NCBI GenBank assembly: GCA_030440445.1
Contig: CP098528.1
Coordinates: 1,612,001-1,676,000, forward strand
From: Halomonas sp. KG2
Lineage (GTDB): Bacteria > Pseudomonadota > Gammaproteobacteria > Pseudomonadales > Halomonadaceae
Reading direction: 5' to 3'
Length of the DNA: 64,000 nt
Of this stretch, positions 8,608 through 20,935 are shown piece after piece. The notes under the pieces are model-generated. The model had not been told where the DNA came from. It did not search any database and saw only the letters and a list, made by a program, of their open reading frames with translations. How positions within the stretch are numbered: the first letter of the stretch is position 1; each line of letters starts with the position of its first letter. The position numbers were made by a program, and so were the translations under genes.

Positions 8608-10275
8608 ATGTCTACGATAACGCCAAAAATACTTCCTTCTACGCCGTCTGCGACTAGCTCGCCGCTGTTAATTAGCGACTTACTTGAGTCCGGTGTTCGA
8701 ATGGCGGGGAACAACCAGATTGTTTATCGAGACCAGAGCCGTCATGACTATCAACGTTTTCGTGAGCGGGTACACCAGCTTGCCCATACGCTAACAGCAC
8801 AGGGCGTTCAGGCGGGTGATGTGGTGGCGGTGCTGGACTGGGATAGCCATCGCTATTTAGAGTGCTTTTTTGCCATTCCCATGATTGGTGCCGTGCTACA
8901 CACCGTTAACGTGCGTTTGGCGCCTGAACAAATTCACTACACGATGGAGCACGCTGAAGACGTCTTTGTGCTGGTGCATGAGGACTTTGTGCCACTACTG
9001 GAGCCGCTGGCTGATCAACTACCTAATATACGCGGTTACCTACTTTGCCAAGAAGCGGCGAGTCAAGGCACACAAAGCACCGTCAGCACGTCGCTGCCAT
9101 TAGTGGGTGAGTTTGAGGCGTTGTTAAGTGAGCAGCCAACTCATTATGAATTCCCTATTTTTGATGAAAATGCAGTGGCTACGCTGTTTTACACGACGGG
9201 CACCACCGGCAATCCGAAAGGGGTGTTTTTTACCCACCGCCAATTAGTCCTGCACACACTAGGTGAAGCCAGTACCTTCCAAGCACCGGGTTTTGAGCTG
9301 CTCAACCGTGACAAGGTCTACATGCCCATCACGCCGATGTTCCATGTGCATGCCTGGGGAGTGCCTTACACCGCCACGTTGATGGGAGCGACCCAGGTGT
9401 ACCCTGGCCGCTATGAGCCGGAAATGTTGGTCAAACTGTTGGTGAACGAAAAGGTCGATTTCTCCCACTGCGTGCCAACGCTGTTAAATATGGTGGTGAG
9501 CGCTGACGCTATCGCATCGAAAAAAATTGATTTAACCGGTTGGAAGGTGCTTGTCGGCGGCAGTGCGCTAACCCAAGCCCTGGCTAGCCGTGCTTGGTCA
9601 CTCGGCATTGATACACGTAGTGCCTACGGCATGTCAGAAACCTGCCCGCTGCTAACCGCTGATATTTTACCTCAGGATGTGGCCGAGGCTGATTTTGAAA
9701 TGCAGCTTCCCTGGCGGTGTAAAGCTGGTTTACCCGTGCCCCTAGTGAAATTGCAGGTGGTTGATGCCAATGGAGAGCCGTTACCCCATGATGGCGTCAG
9801 TGTTGGTGAAGTGCGTGCCCAGGCACCCTGGTTAACCCAGGCGTACTACAAAGAAGAGAAACGCAGTGAAGAGCTTTGGCGGGATGGATGGCTGCATACC
9901 GGTGATGTTGGCTCGATTGATGAGCATGGTTTCTTGGCCATTAGCGACCGTATTAAAGATGTCATCAAAACCGGTGGAGAGTGGCTCTCTTCACTTGAGC
10001 TGGAAAGCTATATCAGCCAATGTCCAGGTGTCGCTGAGGTGGCGGTCATTGGCGTTACGGATGATAAATGGGGTGAGCGTCCAGCTGCGCTCGTTGTTCC
10101 CAGCGATGTCAATAACCCGCCCACGGCAGAAGAGGTACAGACGTTTATGGAGCAGTTCGTCGAACAGGGCAGCATTAATCGCTGGGGTATTCCATCGTTG
10201 ATTCGCTTCGTAGATGAAATTCCTAAAACCAGTGTGGGTAAGCTGGATAAAAAGCGCATTCGCACTGAGATATAA
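8608..10275 (+). CDS. AMP-forming fatty acyl-CoA synthetase (second of two in the operon)
   Basis: The 555-residue protein is an ANL superfamily acyl-CoA ligase, distinct from the first ligase in the operon. It contains ATLFYTTGTTGNPKGVFFTHR near residue 190, SAYGMSETCPLL near 335, DGWLHTGDVGSIDEHGFLAISDR near 428 and the lysine motif IPKTSVGKLDKKRIR at the C-terminus. It is closest in look to medium/long-chain fatty acid ligases of the AlkK type. The start at ATG 8608 is preferred over GTG 8602, which sits within the ACAGGTG site. Its stop codon is three bases from the end of the convergent AraC regulator gene. Confidence 0.88.
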   Translation: MSTITPKILPSTPSATSSPLLISDLLESGVRMAGNNQIVYRDQSRHDYQRFRERVHQLAHTLTAQGVQAGDVVAVLDWDSHRYLECFFAIPMIGAVLHTVNVRLAPEQIHYTMEHAEDVFVLVHEDFVPLLEPLADQLPNIRGYLLCQEAASQGTQSTVSTSLPLVGEFEALLSEQPTHYEFPIFDENAVATLFYTTGTTGNPKGVFFTHRQLVLHTLGEASTFQAPGFELLNRDKVYMPITPMFHVHAWGVPYTATLMGATQVYPGRYEPEMLVKLLVNEKVDFSHCVPTLLNMVVSADAIASKKIDLTGWKVLVGGSALTQALASRAWSLGIDTRSAYGMSETCPLLTADILPQDVAEADFEMQLPWRCKAGLPVPLVKLQVVDANGEPLPHDGVSVGEVRAQAPWLTQAYYKEEKRSEELWRDGWLHTGDVGSIDEHGFLAISDRIKDVIKTGGEWLSSLELESYISQCPGVAEVAVIGVTDDKWGERPAALVVPSDVNNPPTAEEVQTFMEQFVEQGSINRWGIPSLIRFVDEIPKTSVGKLDKKRIRTEI

Positions 10276-10287
10276 ACGCTAGCGTTT
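10274..10287. terminator. palindrome between convergent genes, possible bidirectional terminator
   Basis: AAACGCTAGCGTTT is a perfect 14-base palindrome that covers both stop codons of the convergent ligase and AraC genes. It is short and its loop would be minimal, so terminator function is uncertain. Confidence 0.35.
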
Positions 10288-11292
10288 TATGCCCGCCGTT
10301 TGCGCCTTGCGGTAAGCGGCGGGTGAATTCCCCGTCCACTGTTTAAACGCTCGGCTAAGACAAGCCAGGTCTTCAAATCCTAGTTTTTCTGCGATGGTTG
10401 TCAGTGGTTGTGCGCTGCGAGTGAGTGCTTGAATAGCATAGTCGCGACGGTATTCGTCTTTAACCGCCTGGAAATGGGTACCTTCAAGTTTCAAGTGTCT
10501 TGAGAGTGTACGCACGGACATATGTAACGCGTCGGCCACATGCTGAACCGTGCATGAGGTGGGTAAGTGACGGCTAAGATGTTCGCGAACGCGATGAGTA
10601 ATCAAACGATCTTCAAAAGAGACGTAGAACCAGTCAGCCGGTGCGCGTTGTAGAAATGCGCCAAGATGCTGTTTCGTTTGGCGTATGGGGTGGTTTAGAA
10701 ACACCTTATCAAAGTAAACAGCTGTTTGCGGTTGATCAAATTTTAGCTTGCCGGGATAGAAGTAGAGATAGTCAGCACTGTGAGCGGGTTGGGCGTAGCC
10801 GCACTCCATCAGGATAGGTGGAATTTTGCGTGCGATCATCCAGGAGGCGATACCGTGAAACAGTTTCAACATCAATTCATGAATCAATATGCGACTGCCG
10901 TGAAGCGGGGCGCGTTCTTCCAGCGCCATCCGAGCAAAGTCGCCTTCAATAGTAAAGTCGTAGCCGAAATCATCTAATAGAATCCGAAAAAACTGCGTAT
11001 AGCGGTGAAGCGCAACATGCAGTGTCGGCGCATCTAGCAAGCTCAAGCACAGCAGCTTTAGTGTTCCACAGCGTAGCGGTCTGGAGAAAAAGCATGGCGT
11101 CTCATCATCTAGCTCAAGGGCGAGGAGGCGATAAAGTTCGGCAAACTGCTCAACAGTGACTCGGCCGTTCGGTGCGCTGAGTAGAAAGGGAGAAATTCCA
11201 GCAAGCTCCAGATAGCGGACAGGGGAATGCTCAGTGGCGGGTAAGCCACACAGTAGTTCGTTCACAAAGTGCATTGAGACGGTAACGGTCAC
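10279..11292 (-). CDS. AraC family transcriptional regulator with Arabinose_bd-type N-terminal domain
   Basis: The 337-residue protein has the layout of the OruR/ArgR-like branch of the AraC family: an N-terminal ligand-sensing domain (about residues 15-200) and a C-terminal double helix-turn-helix domain. The latter shows VQHVADALHMSVRTLSRHLK near 263 and IAEKLGFEDLACLSRAFKQWTGNSPAAYRK near 303. It probably controls the convergent acyl-CoA operon (3345-10275), in keeping with how this branch sits next to its targets; this is inference. The start is a GTG at 11292 with a weak site (AGGG) upstream; an internal ATG at about 11274 lacks any site. Confidence 0.85.
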   Translation of the reverse strand: MTVTVSMHFVNELLCGLPATEHSPVRYLELAGISPFLLSAPNGRVTVEQFAELYRLLALELDDETPCFFSRPLRCGTLKLLCLSLLDAPTLHVALHRYTQFFRILLDDFGYDFTIEGDFARMALEERAPLHGSRILIHELMLKLFHGIASWMIARKIPPILMECGYAQPAHSADYLYFYPGKLKFDQPQTAVYFDKVFLNHPIRQTKQHLGAFLQRAPADWFYVSFEDRLITHRVREHLSRHLPTSCTVQHVADALHMSVRTLSRHLKLEGTHFQAVKDEYRRDYAIQALTRSAQPLTTIAEKLGFEDLACLSRAFKQWTGNSPAAYRKAQTAGIKR

Positions 11293-11445
11293 GATGTCAG
11301 CCCTAAACGAGTAGCTTGGCGCTACCTTGTTATTATCACGTGATGGTGGGACGTTAGCACGATGTGTCGTTTGGCTCTATAAGGGCTCTCCTTAACGCGA
11401 GCGCATGCGTTACACTGTGCGCCTCATGATGAAGGAGGACACTGC

Positions 11446-13365
11446 GTGACCTTGTTACGACTCGAACAGCTGCAACTCGCTTACGGCACCCAAGTACTGC
11501 TTAACCGCGCCGACCTAACGGTTGAAAAAGGCGAGCGGCTGGCGCTGGTCGGGCGCAACGGCACCGGTAAATCAACGCTATTAAAGCTAGTCGCGGGCGA
11601 TATTCATGCCGATGACGGTTCCATTTGGCGTGCTCCGGGCTTGAAGATCGGCGTATTGTCCCAGGAACTGCCTGAATCCTCAGGCATGACGATTTTTGAT
11701 ATGGTTGCTCAGGGGCTGCCAGAAGCGGGGGAATTGCTTTCTGAATACCAGCACCTGATCAATGATCCAGCCCCCGACATGAACCGCATGGCCAAGCTGC
11801 AAACCCGCATCGAGGCTATCGACGGTTGGTCTTTCCATCAGAGCATTGACGTCGTACTCACCCGTTTGGGATTACCCCCTGAAGCTGAAATGAGCGCGCT
11901 TTCCGGTGGCTGGCGCCGCCGTGTTGCGTTGGCGCGTGCCTTGGTTTCTGAGCCGGACTTGCTGCTTCTCGACGAGCCTACCAACCATCTCGATCTAGAT
12001 ACGATTGCTTGGTTGGAAGAGCAACTGCTGGCCTTCAACGGCGCGGTATTACTGATTACCCACGACCGTGCTTTTTTATCTAAGCTGGCCACCACCATCC
12101 TTGAGCTAGACCGAGGTAAGCTTGGCCGTTATCCCGGTAACTATGCCGAGTATCAAGAGCGTAAGCAGCACGAGCTTGAAGTAGAAGCGCGAGAAAATGC
12201 GCTTTTCGATAAAAAGCTGGCCCAAGAAGAAGTCTGGATTCGTCAAGGCGTCAAAGCGCGGCGTACCCGCAACGAAGGGCGTGTGCGGGAGCTTGAGCAG
12301 ATGCGTTTGGAGCGTAGCCAGCGACGTGAGCGTCAGGGGACTGCCAATCTCAATGTCGACAGCGGCGAGCGTACTGGTAAGCGGGTAGTCGAGCTGAAAG
12401 GCGTAACACAGCGCTTTGGTAATGATGTCATTCTGCGTGATGTGAATCTTGAAGTGATGCGCGGCGACCGCATTGGCTTCCTTGGTCGCAACGGTGCAGG
12501 TAAAACAACGCTGCTGAAAATCTTGCTAGGCGAGCTTGCTCCAACGGAAGGTAGTGTTCAGTTGGGCACCAATTTAAAGGTCGCTTATTTCGATCAATTG
12601 CGTGCCGGTCTAGAGCTAGAAAAAACCGTCTACGACAACGTCGCACAAGGCAGCGATCGGGTAACCGTTGGCGGAAAAGATCGCCACGTAATGAGCTACC
12701 TTCAGGATTTTCTATTCACACCTGACCGTGTTCGACAGCCGGTGAAAGCCCTTTCCGGCGGCGAATCCAACCGCCTGTTGTTAGCCAAGTTGTTTACTCA
12801 ACCTGCCAACGTATTGGTGTTGGATGAGCCTACCAACGACCTGGATATGGAAACCCTTGAGCTGCTTGAAGAGCTGCTGCTCGACTTTGATGGCACGCTG
12901 CTCCTGGTCTCTCACGACCGGACATTTATGGATAACGTCGTGACCAGCATGCTGGCCTTTGAAGGCGAGGGTTATGTGCGTGAATACGTGGGTGGCTACA
13001 CGGATTGGATTCGCCAAGGAGGTAAACTGCCGCCTGCTCCGTGGGAAGGCGCTGCCCGCCAGAACACTGAGCCAACCAGCGCTGCGGTTGAAAAAGCGCC
13101 AGAGAAACCGGTTGCTGAGCCTGTTAAAAAAACCGTTAAGCTCTCTTACAAAGTGCAGCGAGAGTTAGATGCGTTACCTGCGGAGATTGAGCGCCTCGAG
13201 AATGAAGTAGAGGCGTTAGAGCAAGAGATTGGCGACCCTGCTTTCTATCAGCAAGAAGCCAGTGCCGTTACAGCGAAATTGCAAGCGTTAGAGAACGTAC
13301 AGCAAACGCTTGAAACGGCAATGGAGCGTTGGATGGAGCTTGAGGCGATGGCCAGCGGTGACTGA
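11446..13365 (+). CDS. uup: ABC-F family ATPase Uup
   Basis: The 639-residue soluble protein has two ABC ATPase domains in tandem and no membrane segment. Walker A motifs are GRNGTGKST (about residue 37) and GRNGAGKTT (about 349); signature motifs are LSGGWRRR and LSGGESNR; Walker B motifs are LLLLDEPTNHLDL and VLVLDEPTNDLDM. The length and the charged C-terminal coiled coil (about 560-635) identify Uup rather than EttA or YheS. Uup acts on ribosomes and is linked to branched DNA intermediates and transposon excision in E. coli. The start is a GTG at 11446 preceded by AAGGAGG. A hairpin terminator follows. Confidence 0.92.
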   Translation: MTLLRLEQLQLAYGTQVLLNRADLTVEKGERLALVGRNGTGKSTLLKLVAGDIHADDGSIWRAPGLKIGVLSQELPESSGMTIFDMVAQGLPEAGELLSEYQHLINDPAPDMNRMAKLQTRIEAIDGWSFHQSIDVVLTRLGLPPEAEMSALSGGWRRRVALARALVSEPDLLLLDEPTNHLDLDTIAWLEEQLLAFNGAVLLITHDRAFLSKLATTILELDRGKLGRYPGNYAEYQERKQHELEVEARENALFDKKLAQEEVWIRQGVKARRTRNEGRVRELEQMRLERSQRRERQGTANLNVDSGERTGKRVVELKGVTQRFGNDVILRDVNLEVMRGDRIGFLGRNGAGKTTLLKILLGELAPTEGSVQLGTNLKVAYFDQLRAGLELEKTVYDNVAQGSDRVTVGGKDRHVMSYLQDFLFTPDRVRQPVKALSGGESNRLLLAKLFTQPANVLVLDEPTNDLDMETLELLEELLLDFDGTLLLVSHDRTFMDNVVTSMLAFEGEGYVREYVGGYTDWIRQGGKLPPAPWEGAARQNTEPTSAAVEKAPEKPVAEPVKKTVKLSYKVQRELDALPAEIERLENEVEALEQEIGDPAFYQQEASAVTAKLQALENVQQTLETAMERWMELEAMASGD

Positions 13366-13383
13366 CATTCGCAGCGGATGAGT

Positions 13384-13406
13384 AAAGGCACCCAATGGGT
13401 GCCTTT
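13384..13406. terminator. bidirectional terminator between uup and the universal stress gene
   Basis: The stem AAAGGCACCC pairs with GGGTGCCTTT around an AAT loop. It lies between two convergent genes and can end transcripts from both sides, although only three to four T residues follow on each strand. Confidence 0.8.
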
Positions 13407-13415
13407 CTACACGGG

Positions 13416-13868
13416 TTACTCGTCGCTCTCTTCACCTTTTTTGCCGACCCGAACGGCCAAAACGTCGCACTGCGCGCCGTGAAGTACGCCGGTAGACGTG
13501 GAGCCTAGCAGCAGGGCAAAGCCATGGCGCCCATGCGAGCCAACAACGATCAGGTCGACGTTGTGCTCTTCTGCAAAGCGATGAATTTCAGTGTCTGGCA
13601 TACCGACGACGACATGTTGATCAGCGGGCTCGACATGAGGGGCAGCAATCTCAGTCAGCCGCTTCTTCGCGTGATCATCCAACTGGTCTTGAATGCTGGT
13701 GAGATCCATCGGGATGTCACCACCGTAAGCGAAGCCCAATGGCTCAAGGGTATGCATGATCGAAATCTTGGCGTCGTCATTGCGAGCAGCAATCGCGACT
13801 GCACGCTCTAAGATTTTATGGGAGTCTTTAGTTAAATCAACGGCTACTAAAATGTGGTGATAGCTCAT
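13416..13868 (-). CDS. universal stress protein, UspA family
   Basis: The 150-residue cytoplasmic protein has the single-domain Usp fold: HHILVAVDLTKDSHKILERA at the N-terminus, and the ATP-binding-type motif VVGSHGRHGFALLLGST near residue 111 (G-x2-G-x9-G-S/T pattern), ending in DVLAVRVG. Usp proteins accumulate in starvation and stress; no exact target is known from sequence. AAGGAGATAAGCC lies directly upstream of the ATG. It is a single-gene unit sharing a terminator with uup. Confidence 0.88.
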   Translation of the reverse strand: MSYHHILVAVDLTKDSHKILERAVAIAARNDDAKISIMHTLEPLGFAYGGDIPMDLTSIQDQLDDHAKKRLTEIAAPHVEPADQHVVVGMPDTEIHRFAEEHNVDLIVVGSHGRHGFALLLGSTSTGVLHGAQCDVLAVRVGKKGEESDE

Positions 13869-14047
13869 GGCTTATCTCCTTCGTGATAATTAACAAAGAG
13901 AACGCTTTGTTAGATGACCTTTACTTTAGGCTTCAAGTGCCATCTTAACAACGATCTATGTCATGCTTTTTTAAGTTAACCCGATAGTATGACTAATTTT
14001 AACATCCATGCTGATGGCCAGTATTTGCGACGAGGAGAAGTGGTTAG

Positions 14048-14590
14048 ATGGAGTGGCTTATTATTATTTTTATATCGCTGTTTGTTATCGCACCGGTAAT
14101 GTGGCTTAAGCCCAGCCCACGGCAGAAGCGCCATATGGCGCTGCGTTTGAATGCCGCCAAGAAGTACGGGGTAGTGATCAAGATGGAGAAGCCCCCGTTG
14201 CACAATTTTCGAGGCACGATGCCCGCTTATCGATGGTATTTTCCCCATCACGCGCCAGGGCCTGATTTTGTGTTAGTGCGTGAATCGAACGCAAGTGAAG
14301 CGCTGGAGCTTTATCATGCTGGGTGGCGTTGGCGCATTGCGCCATTACGGCCATTGCCAGAAATGGCAAGCGCTACTTTGAAAGCCCTGCTAGAGCGCCT
14401 TCCACAAGATGCTTTGGTGGTCGAGTCAAACGCGACGGCGTTAACACTATGGTGGTGGGAGTCACAAACTGCAGAGCGTTTTGCTATCTATGGAGAAGAT
14501 TTTCAGACGCTAAGAAAGGCGCTTAGCGGATTGTCAGACCGCCCTGCTGCAAAGCCGCTAAACGGGGCTAGCGAAACAGCAGGGCACTGA
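14048..14590 (+). CDS. single-pass inner membrane protein of unknown function
   Basis: I do not recognise the family. The 180-residue protein opens with one membrane helix (IIIFISLFVIAPVMWL, residues 5-20), followed by a cytoplasmic basic stretch (KPSPRQKRH) and a soluble domain rich in Trp, including YRWYFPHHAPGPDF and TLWWWESQ. The topology suggests an anchored cytoplasmic domain. GAGGAG lies ten bases upstream of the ATG. It converges with a MarR-type gene, its stop lying eight bases from that gene's end. Confidence 0.7.
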   Translation: MEWLIIIFISLFVIAPVMWLKPSPRQKRHMALRLNAAKKYGVVIKMEKPPLHNFRGTMPAYRWYFPHHAPGPDFVLVRESNASEALELYHAGWRWRIAPLRPLPEMASATLKALLERLPQDALVVESNATALTLWWWESQTAERFAIYGEDFQTLRKALSGLSDRPAAKPLNGASETAGH

Positions 14591-14598
14591 TGGACGTC

Positions 14599-15051
14599 TT
14601 ACGCCGTGGGACTGTCTTGGTCTCTTAACTGAATCGCCATGCCATTGGACTCTATTAGCGCTAACCACTTGTCTAGCTGATCTAGGTCACTGTCACTTAG
14701 GCCAGCCAGCATCTCTTTGCGTGCCTCCTGGACGACGCTGTCGATTTGTTCAAGTAGCGGCATTGCCGCCGGTGTCAGATAGAGTCGTTTGCTTCGGCGA
14801 TCATTATCGCAGGCCCGTCGCTCAACCAGTCCTTGCTCCTCAAGTTGTCCAAGGGTTCTAACTAATGAGGGCGCTTCTACGCCAATCACCCTTGCTAAAT
14901 CACACTGTGGGTTGCCTTCACCTAACTTCCATAAATGGTAAAGCGTCACCCAGCGTGTTTGTGTTAACCCCAAGGGTGCCAGCCTTCGATCAAGGATAGA
15001 GCGCCACAAGTGGGGCAGACGTGCAATGCGAAAACCAATTGTTGAAGCCAT
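14599..15051 (-). CDS. MarR family transcriptional regulator (SlyA-like)
   Basis: The 150-residue protein has the MarR winged helix-turn-helix: GLTQTRWVTLYHLWKLGEG, CDLARVIGVEAPSLVRTLGQLEEQGLVERRA (recognition helix, near 52-80) and the wing DNDRRSKRLYLT. The N-terminal helix IGFRIARLPHLWRSILDRRL and the wording of the wing match SlyA more than other MarR proteins. SlyA-type regulators sense small ligands or oxidants and often counter nucleoid silencing. The targets are not evident; the neighbouring DUF5924 gene, 71 bases upstream on the same strand, may be cotranscribed. Confidence 0.82.
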   Translation of the reverse strand: MASTIGFRIARLPHLWRSILDRRLAPLGLTQTRWVTLYHLWKLGEGNPQCDLARVIGVEAPSLVRTLGQLEEQGLVERRACDNDRRSKRLYLTPAAMPLLEQIDSVVQEARKEMLAGLSDSDLDQLDKWLALIESNGMAIQLRDQDSPTA

Positions 15052-15122
15052 AGTAAACAGCTACCGAAAAATGTAAGTAGGCGAATTGTCATAAGCTGCG
15101 CCGCTGAATGCAAGGCGTTATG

Positions 15123-16280
15123 TTATTCGTCCGTTGACAGATCGTTTTCAGAATTGCTGTTTCCGGGGATAAAGCGCCGCAAATTTAGCGCACTCAAGCC
15201 GCTAGGTTGGATTTTGCTATCCGCTATCGTGGCTTTTTCCAAATCTTCTGAAACAGTAAACCGAATCAGCCCCAGCCGTTGTCCGCTGGCGGTCATAATG
15301 TCGATACGCCACTCTCCCGATGGTGCTTCTGGGAAATTTTGCTTATGGCTCCAGGCACGATAGCCCTGTTCTCGTCCACCGTTGATAGCAAGTTCTACTT
15401 CATCTAACAATTCGCCGTTGTGGTGCCATGCATGATGAATTGTCTCGCTTAATCCACGCGGCGCCCGAATGGCGGTGTAAACGTAAAGGCCGGTAGAGCG
15501 AATTGCGTCTGGCGTAAGCGCCATGGCTCCCTGCGGCTCGCGGCTCTGAATATCCAGCGCTGGAGAAAGTGCACTGTTTGTCATCCATAAGCTGGCAGGA
15601 GGTACCCATATTTTGCCGAGCCAGGCCGCATAGGCCAACACGATAGTGAGCACAAAGAATCCGCACCAGCGCGTTAACGAGCGTTTTTTAAGTAAGTGCC
15701 AAAAACTGGGCAGCGCTACCAATATGGTGATCACTAGCGCAAGGATCAAGCTTTGGCCAGTCGTTAGCTGCAGCATGATCGGCAGAATAACCAGTACCAC
15801 TAAAAAGACACATTGGGCATGAAAGATAAAATAGAGGCTTCGCCAGCGCCCAGCGAGTTTGTAATAGAGCGGATCTATGATCGACAGTATTGCCATTGCA
15901 ATCACTAACAGCGCAAACAGTGTCTGCCCACTGTTCCACACGGTTGTAACCAGGATAAACGGCAACGTAAAGAAAAGTGTTTCCTGGTGGATCATTTGGG
16001 CGATAAAGGTAGTAACACCGCGTGGCAAGGTGGGGTGGCCGCGTTTAGCAAGCCAGCGTCCGATGAGGCTCTCAGAAAGCAATAGCAGCCAGGCAAAAAG
16101 AAGCCCCAGCGCTAATGCCGCCCCTAGCCACTGTTGGCGGTCCACCAGAAAAAAACTACCTAGCCCAGCGCCAAACGCGATAGGTGGCCACAGCCAGCTC
16201 CAGGGTTTTAAGCGCTCGACGGTACGTTCAACCCGTGTTTGTAGTGCCGTTATACGGGCGGGAGTAAAGAAGCTACCCAT
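15123..16280 (-). CDS. DUF5924/DUF2914 membrane protein
   Basis: The 385-residue protein has an N-terminal block of about eight hydrophobic helices (residues 28-230) and a soluble C-terminal domain (about 265-365). The C-terminal domain reads as DUF2914, with the spaced pattern HAWHHNGELLDEVELAINGG, GYRAWSHK and SGEWRIDIMTASGQRLGLIRF. The family is common in marine gammaproteobacteria and has no proven function; the periplasmic DUF2914 module may bind sugar or cell-wall components, which is speculation. Start ATG at 16280. It lies upstream of the SlyA-type gene on the same strand and diverges from fadBA. Confidence 0.78.
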   Translation of the reverse strand: MGSFFTPARITALQTRVERTVERLKPWSWLWPPIAFGAGLGSFFLVDRQQWLGAALALGLLFAWLLLLSESLIGRWLAKRGHPTLPRGVTTFIAQMIHQETLFFTLPFILVTTVWNSGQTLFALLVIAMAILSIIDPLYYKLAGRWRSLYFIFHAQCVFLVVLVILPIMLQLTTGQSLILALVITILVALPSFWHLLKKRSLTRWCGFFVLTIVLAYAAWLGKIWVPPASLWMTNSALSPALDIQSREPQGAMALTPDAIRSTGLYVYTAIRAPRGLSETIHHAWHHNGELLDEVELAINGGREQGYRAWSHKQNFPEAPSGEWRIDIMTASGQRLGLIRFTVSEDLEKATIADSKIQPSGLSALNLRRFIPGNSNSENDLSTDE

Positions 16281-16481
16281 GGCGTTGTTGGCTCATAAAT
16301 GAAAACAGCATGATCGTTGGATTCGTCGGCAAAGTCGATGCGTTGCCTATCCTGCCTATAAAAAGCGCAAAAAATGTGGGCCTGCTGTAAGTTGATTTGT
16401 GTAAGTGCACTTGAGAGATAAGCGCATTAGCCAAAAGTCAGGGCTTGACGTTCCTCATTATCTCAACCAAGCTTACGCAAT

Positions 16482-16495
16482 CAAACGACCGTATG
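16482..16495. promoter_or_regulatory. PsrA-like operator candidate upstream of fadBA
   Basis: CAAACGACCGTATG differs by one base from the pseudomonad PsrA pattern of C/GAAAC, 2-4 bases, GTTTG/C. It lies 57 bases upstream of the fadB start. PsrA is a TetR-type repressor of fadBA released by long-chain acyl compounds. No psrA gene is in the window. Confidence 0.4.
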
Positions 16496-16551
16496 AAATG
16501 CGTGGCGGGTCCGATTAAAGGTGCCAGCCCGAACTTGTGGAGAGAGCGCGG

Positions 16552-19928
<3,377 letters not shown>

Positions 19929-19945
19929 ACACCGCGCTTACCCAC

Positions 19946-19973
19946 AAAACGGCACCCATGCGGTGCCGTTTTT
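19946..19973 (+). terminator. rho-independent terminator of fadBA
   Basis: An 11-bp stem (AAAACGGCACC with GGTGCCGTTTT) around a CATGC loop ends in a run of T. The reverse strand also ends in an A/T run, so it can serve the convergent flavoprotein gene as well. Confidence 0.88.
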
Positions 19974-19988
19974 GCGTTCAGAGCGGCA

Positions 19989-20450
19989 TTAAAATAAACC
20001 GTTATCCAGTCCCGCTGCCATGTAAAGGCCGAGCTCTTCTACTTGGTCTGCAAAAGTGTCCTGCCATTGACCACGTAACGTTAGTGGTTCCTGAACCCAG
20101 CGCCAACGTAGTCCTGTCACAATGCTTTCTACTGCCCGCCGGGTGCCGGTGCCGTCGTGCCCGGCGCGAATATAGAGCGCGCATGGCAGCCCTTGTTTCT
20201 CTTCCAATATGCTGTAGTAACTGCGATCAAAAAAATCCTTAAGTGCACCGCTCATATAGCCCAGGTTTTCTGTCGTGCCCAGCAAGATGCCATCGCAGGC
20301 GCGAATATCATCAGGACCAGCCTCGAAAGGCGTTTTTACTATGCAGGCCACCTGCTCAACAACGTCTTGGCTTGCGCCACGCTGGGCGGCATCACACAGA
20401 GTGCGTGTATTAACTGATGGAGCATGGGCAACGATTAATAGCTGTTTCAT
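19989..20450 (-). CDS. flavodoxin-fold NAD(P)H-dependent oxidoreductase family protein
   Basis: The protein has 153 residues from the ATG at 20450 (MKQLLIVAHAPSVNTRTL), which has GGGAG eight bases upstream. The flavodoxin fold is seen in the phosphate-binding loop HAPSVNTRTL, the ILLGTTENLGYMSGALKDFFDRSYY segment near 55-80 that contacts the FMN ring, and YIRAGHDGTGTRRAVESIVTGLRW near 93. Family members reduce quinones, azo compounds or FMN; the substrate is unknown. The longer upstream frame to 20501 has no good start. It is divergent from the DCC-type gene. Confidence 0.78.
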   Translation of the reverse strand: MKQLLIVAHAPSVNTRTLCDAAQRGASQDVVEQVACIVKTPFEAGPDDIRACDGILLGTTENLGYMSGALKDFFDRSYYSILEEKQGLPCALYIRAGHDGTGTRRAVESIVTGLRWRWVQEPLTLRGQWQDTFADQVEELGLYMAAGLDNGLF

Positions 20451-20532
20451 TGTAGCGCTCCCTGTTAGCTGGAAATTTGCGTAGTAAGCACAAAGTGTCA
20501 CACTGCTAAGTACGACGACGATGAGAGCCTAT

Positions 20533-20907
20533 ATGCCTGATAATGCCTCTATCAATGTTTTCTACGATGCTGTTTGCCCTGCTTGTCGGAAGGATCGACG
20601 TCTTTTTGAGCGTTGGGCTGGCAAGCATGGTAATGGGATTAACTGGTGTGATGTGACTGAGCATCAGCAGCAATTGCGTGAAAAAGGGATAGCGCCAGAA
20701 GCTGCTTTACGCTCGCTGCATATCGAAAAAGCTGATGGCACGCTTGTTGAAGGCATCGATGCCTACCGTTTGCTGATGATGCGTATTCCTCTGCTTGTGC
20801 CAATCGCATGGCTTATTGGCCTGCCAGGGATCAAAACAGCGTTACGCTGGTATTATGATCGCTGGGTGAGAAAACGTCTGAAGCGGGAAGGGCGTTGGTC
20901 TGAATAA
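20533..20907 (+). CDS. thiol-disulfide oxidoreductase-like DCC family protein (DUF393)
   Basis: The 124-residue protein begins with INVFYDAVCPACRKDRRLFERW. The D-x-x-C-P-x-C motif is the mark of the DCC family, which is related to thioredoxin-like proteins. INWCDVTEHQQQL and the C-terminal RWVRKRLKRE follow the family pattern. A hydrophobic segment around IPLLVPIAWLIGLPG is also normal for this family. ATG 20533 has GAGAG close upstream; the ATG at 20521 has none. The role is not established. Confidence 0.82.
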   Translation: MPDNASINVFYDAVCPACRKDRRLFERWAGKHGNGINWCDVTEHQQQLREKGIAPEAALRSLHIEKADGTLVEGIDAYRLLMMRIPLLVPIAWLIGLPGIKTALRWYYDRWVRKRLKREGRWSE

Positions 20908-20935
20908 GTATGGATATTGATATAGGGAATTTATC

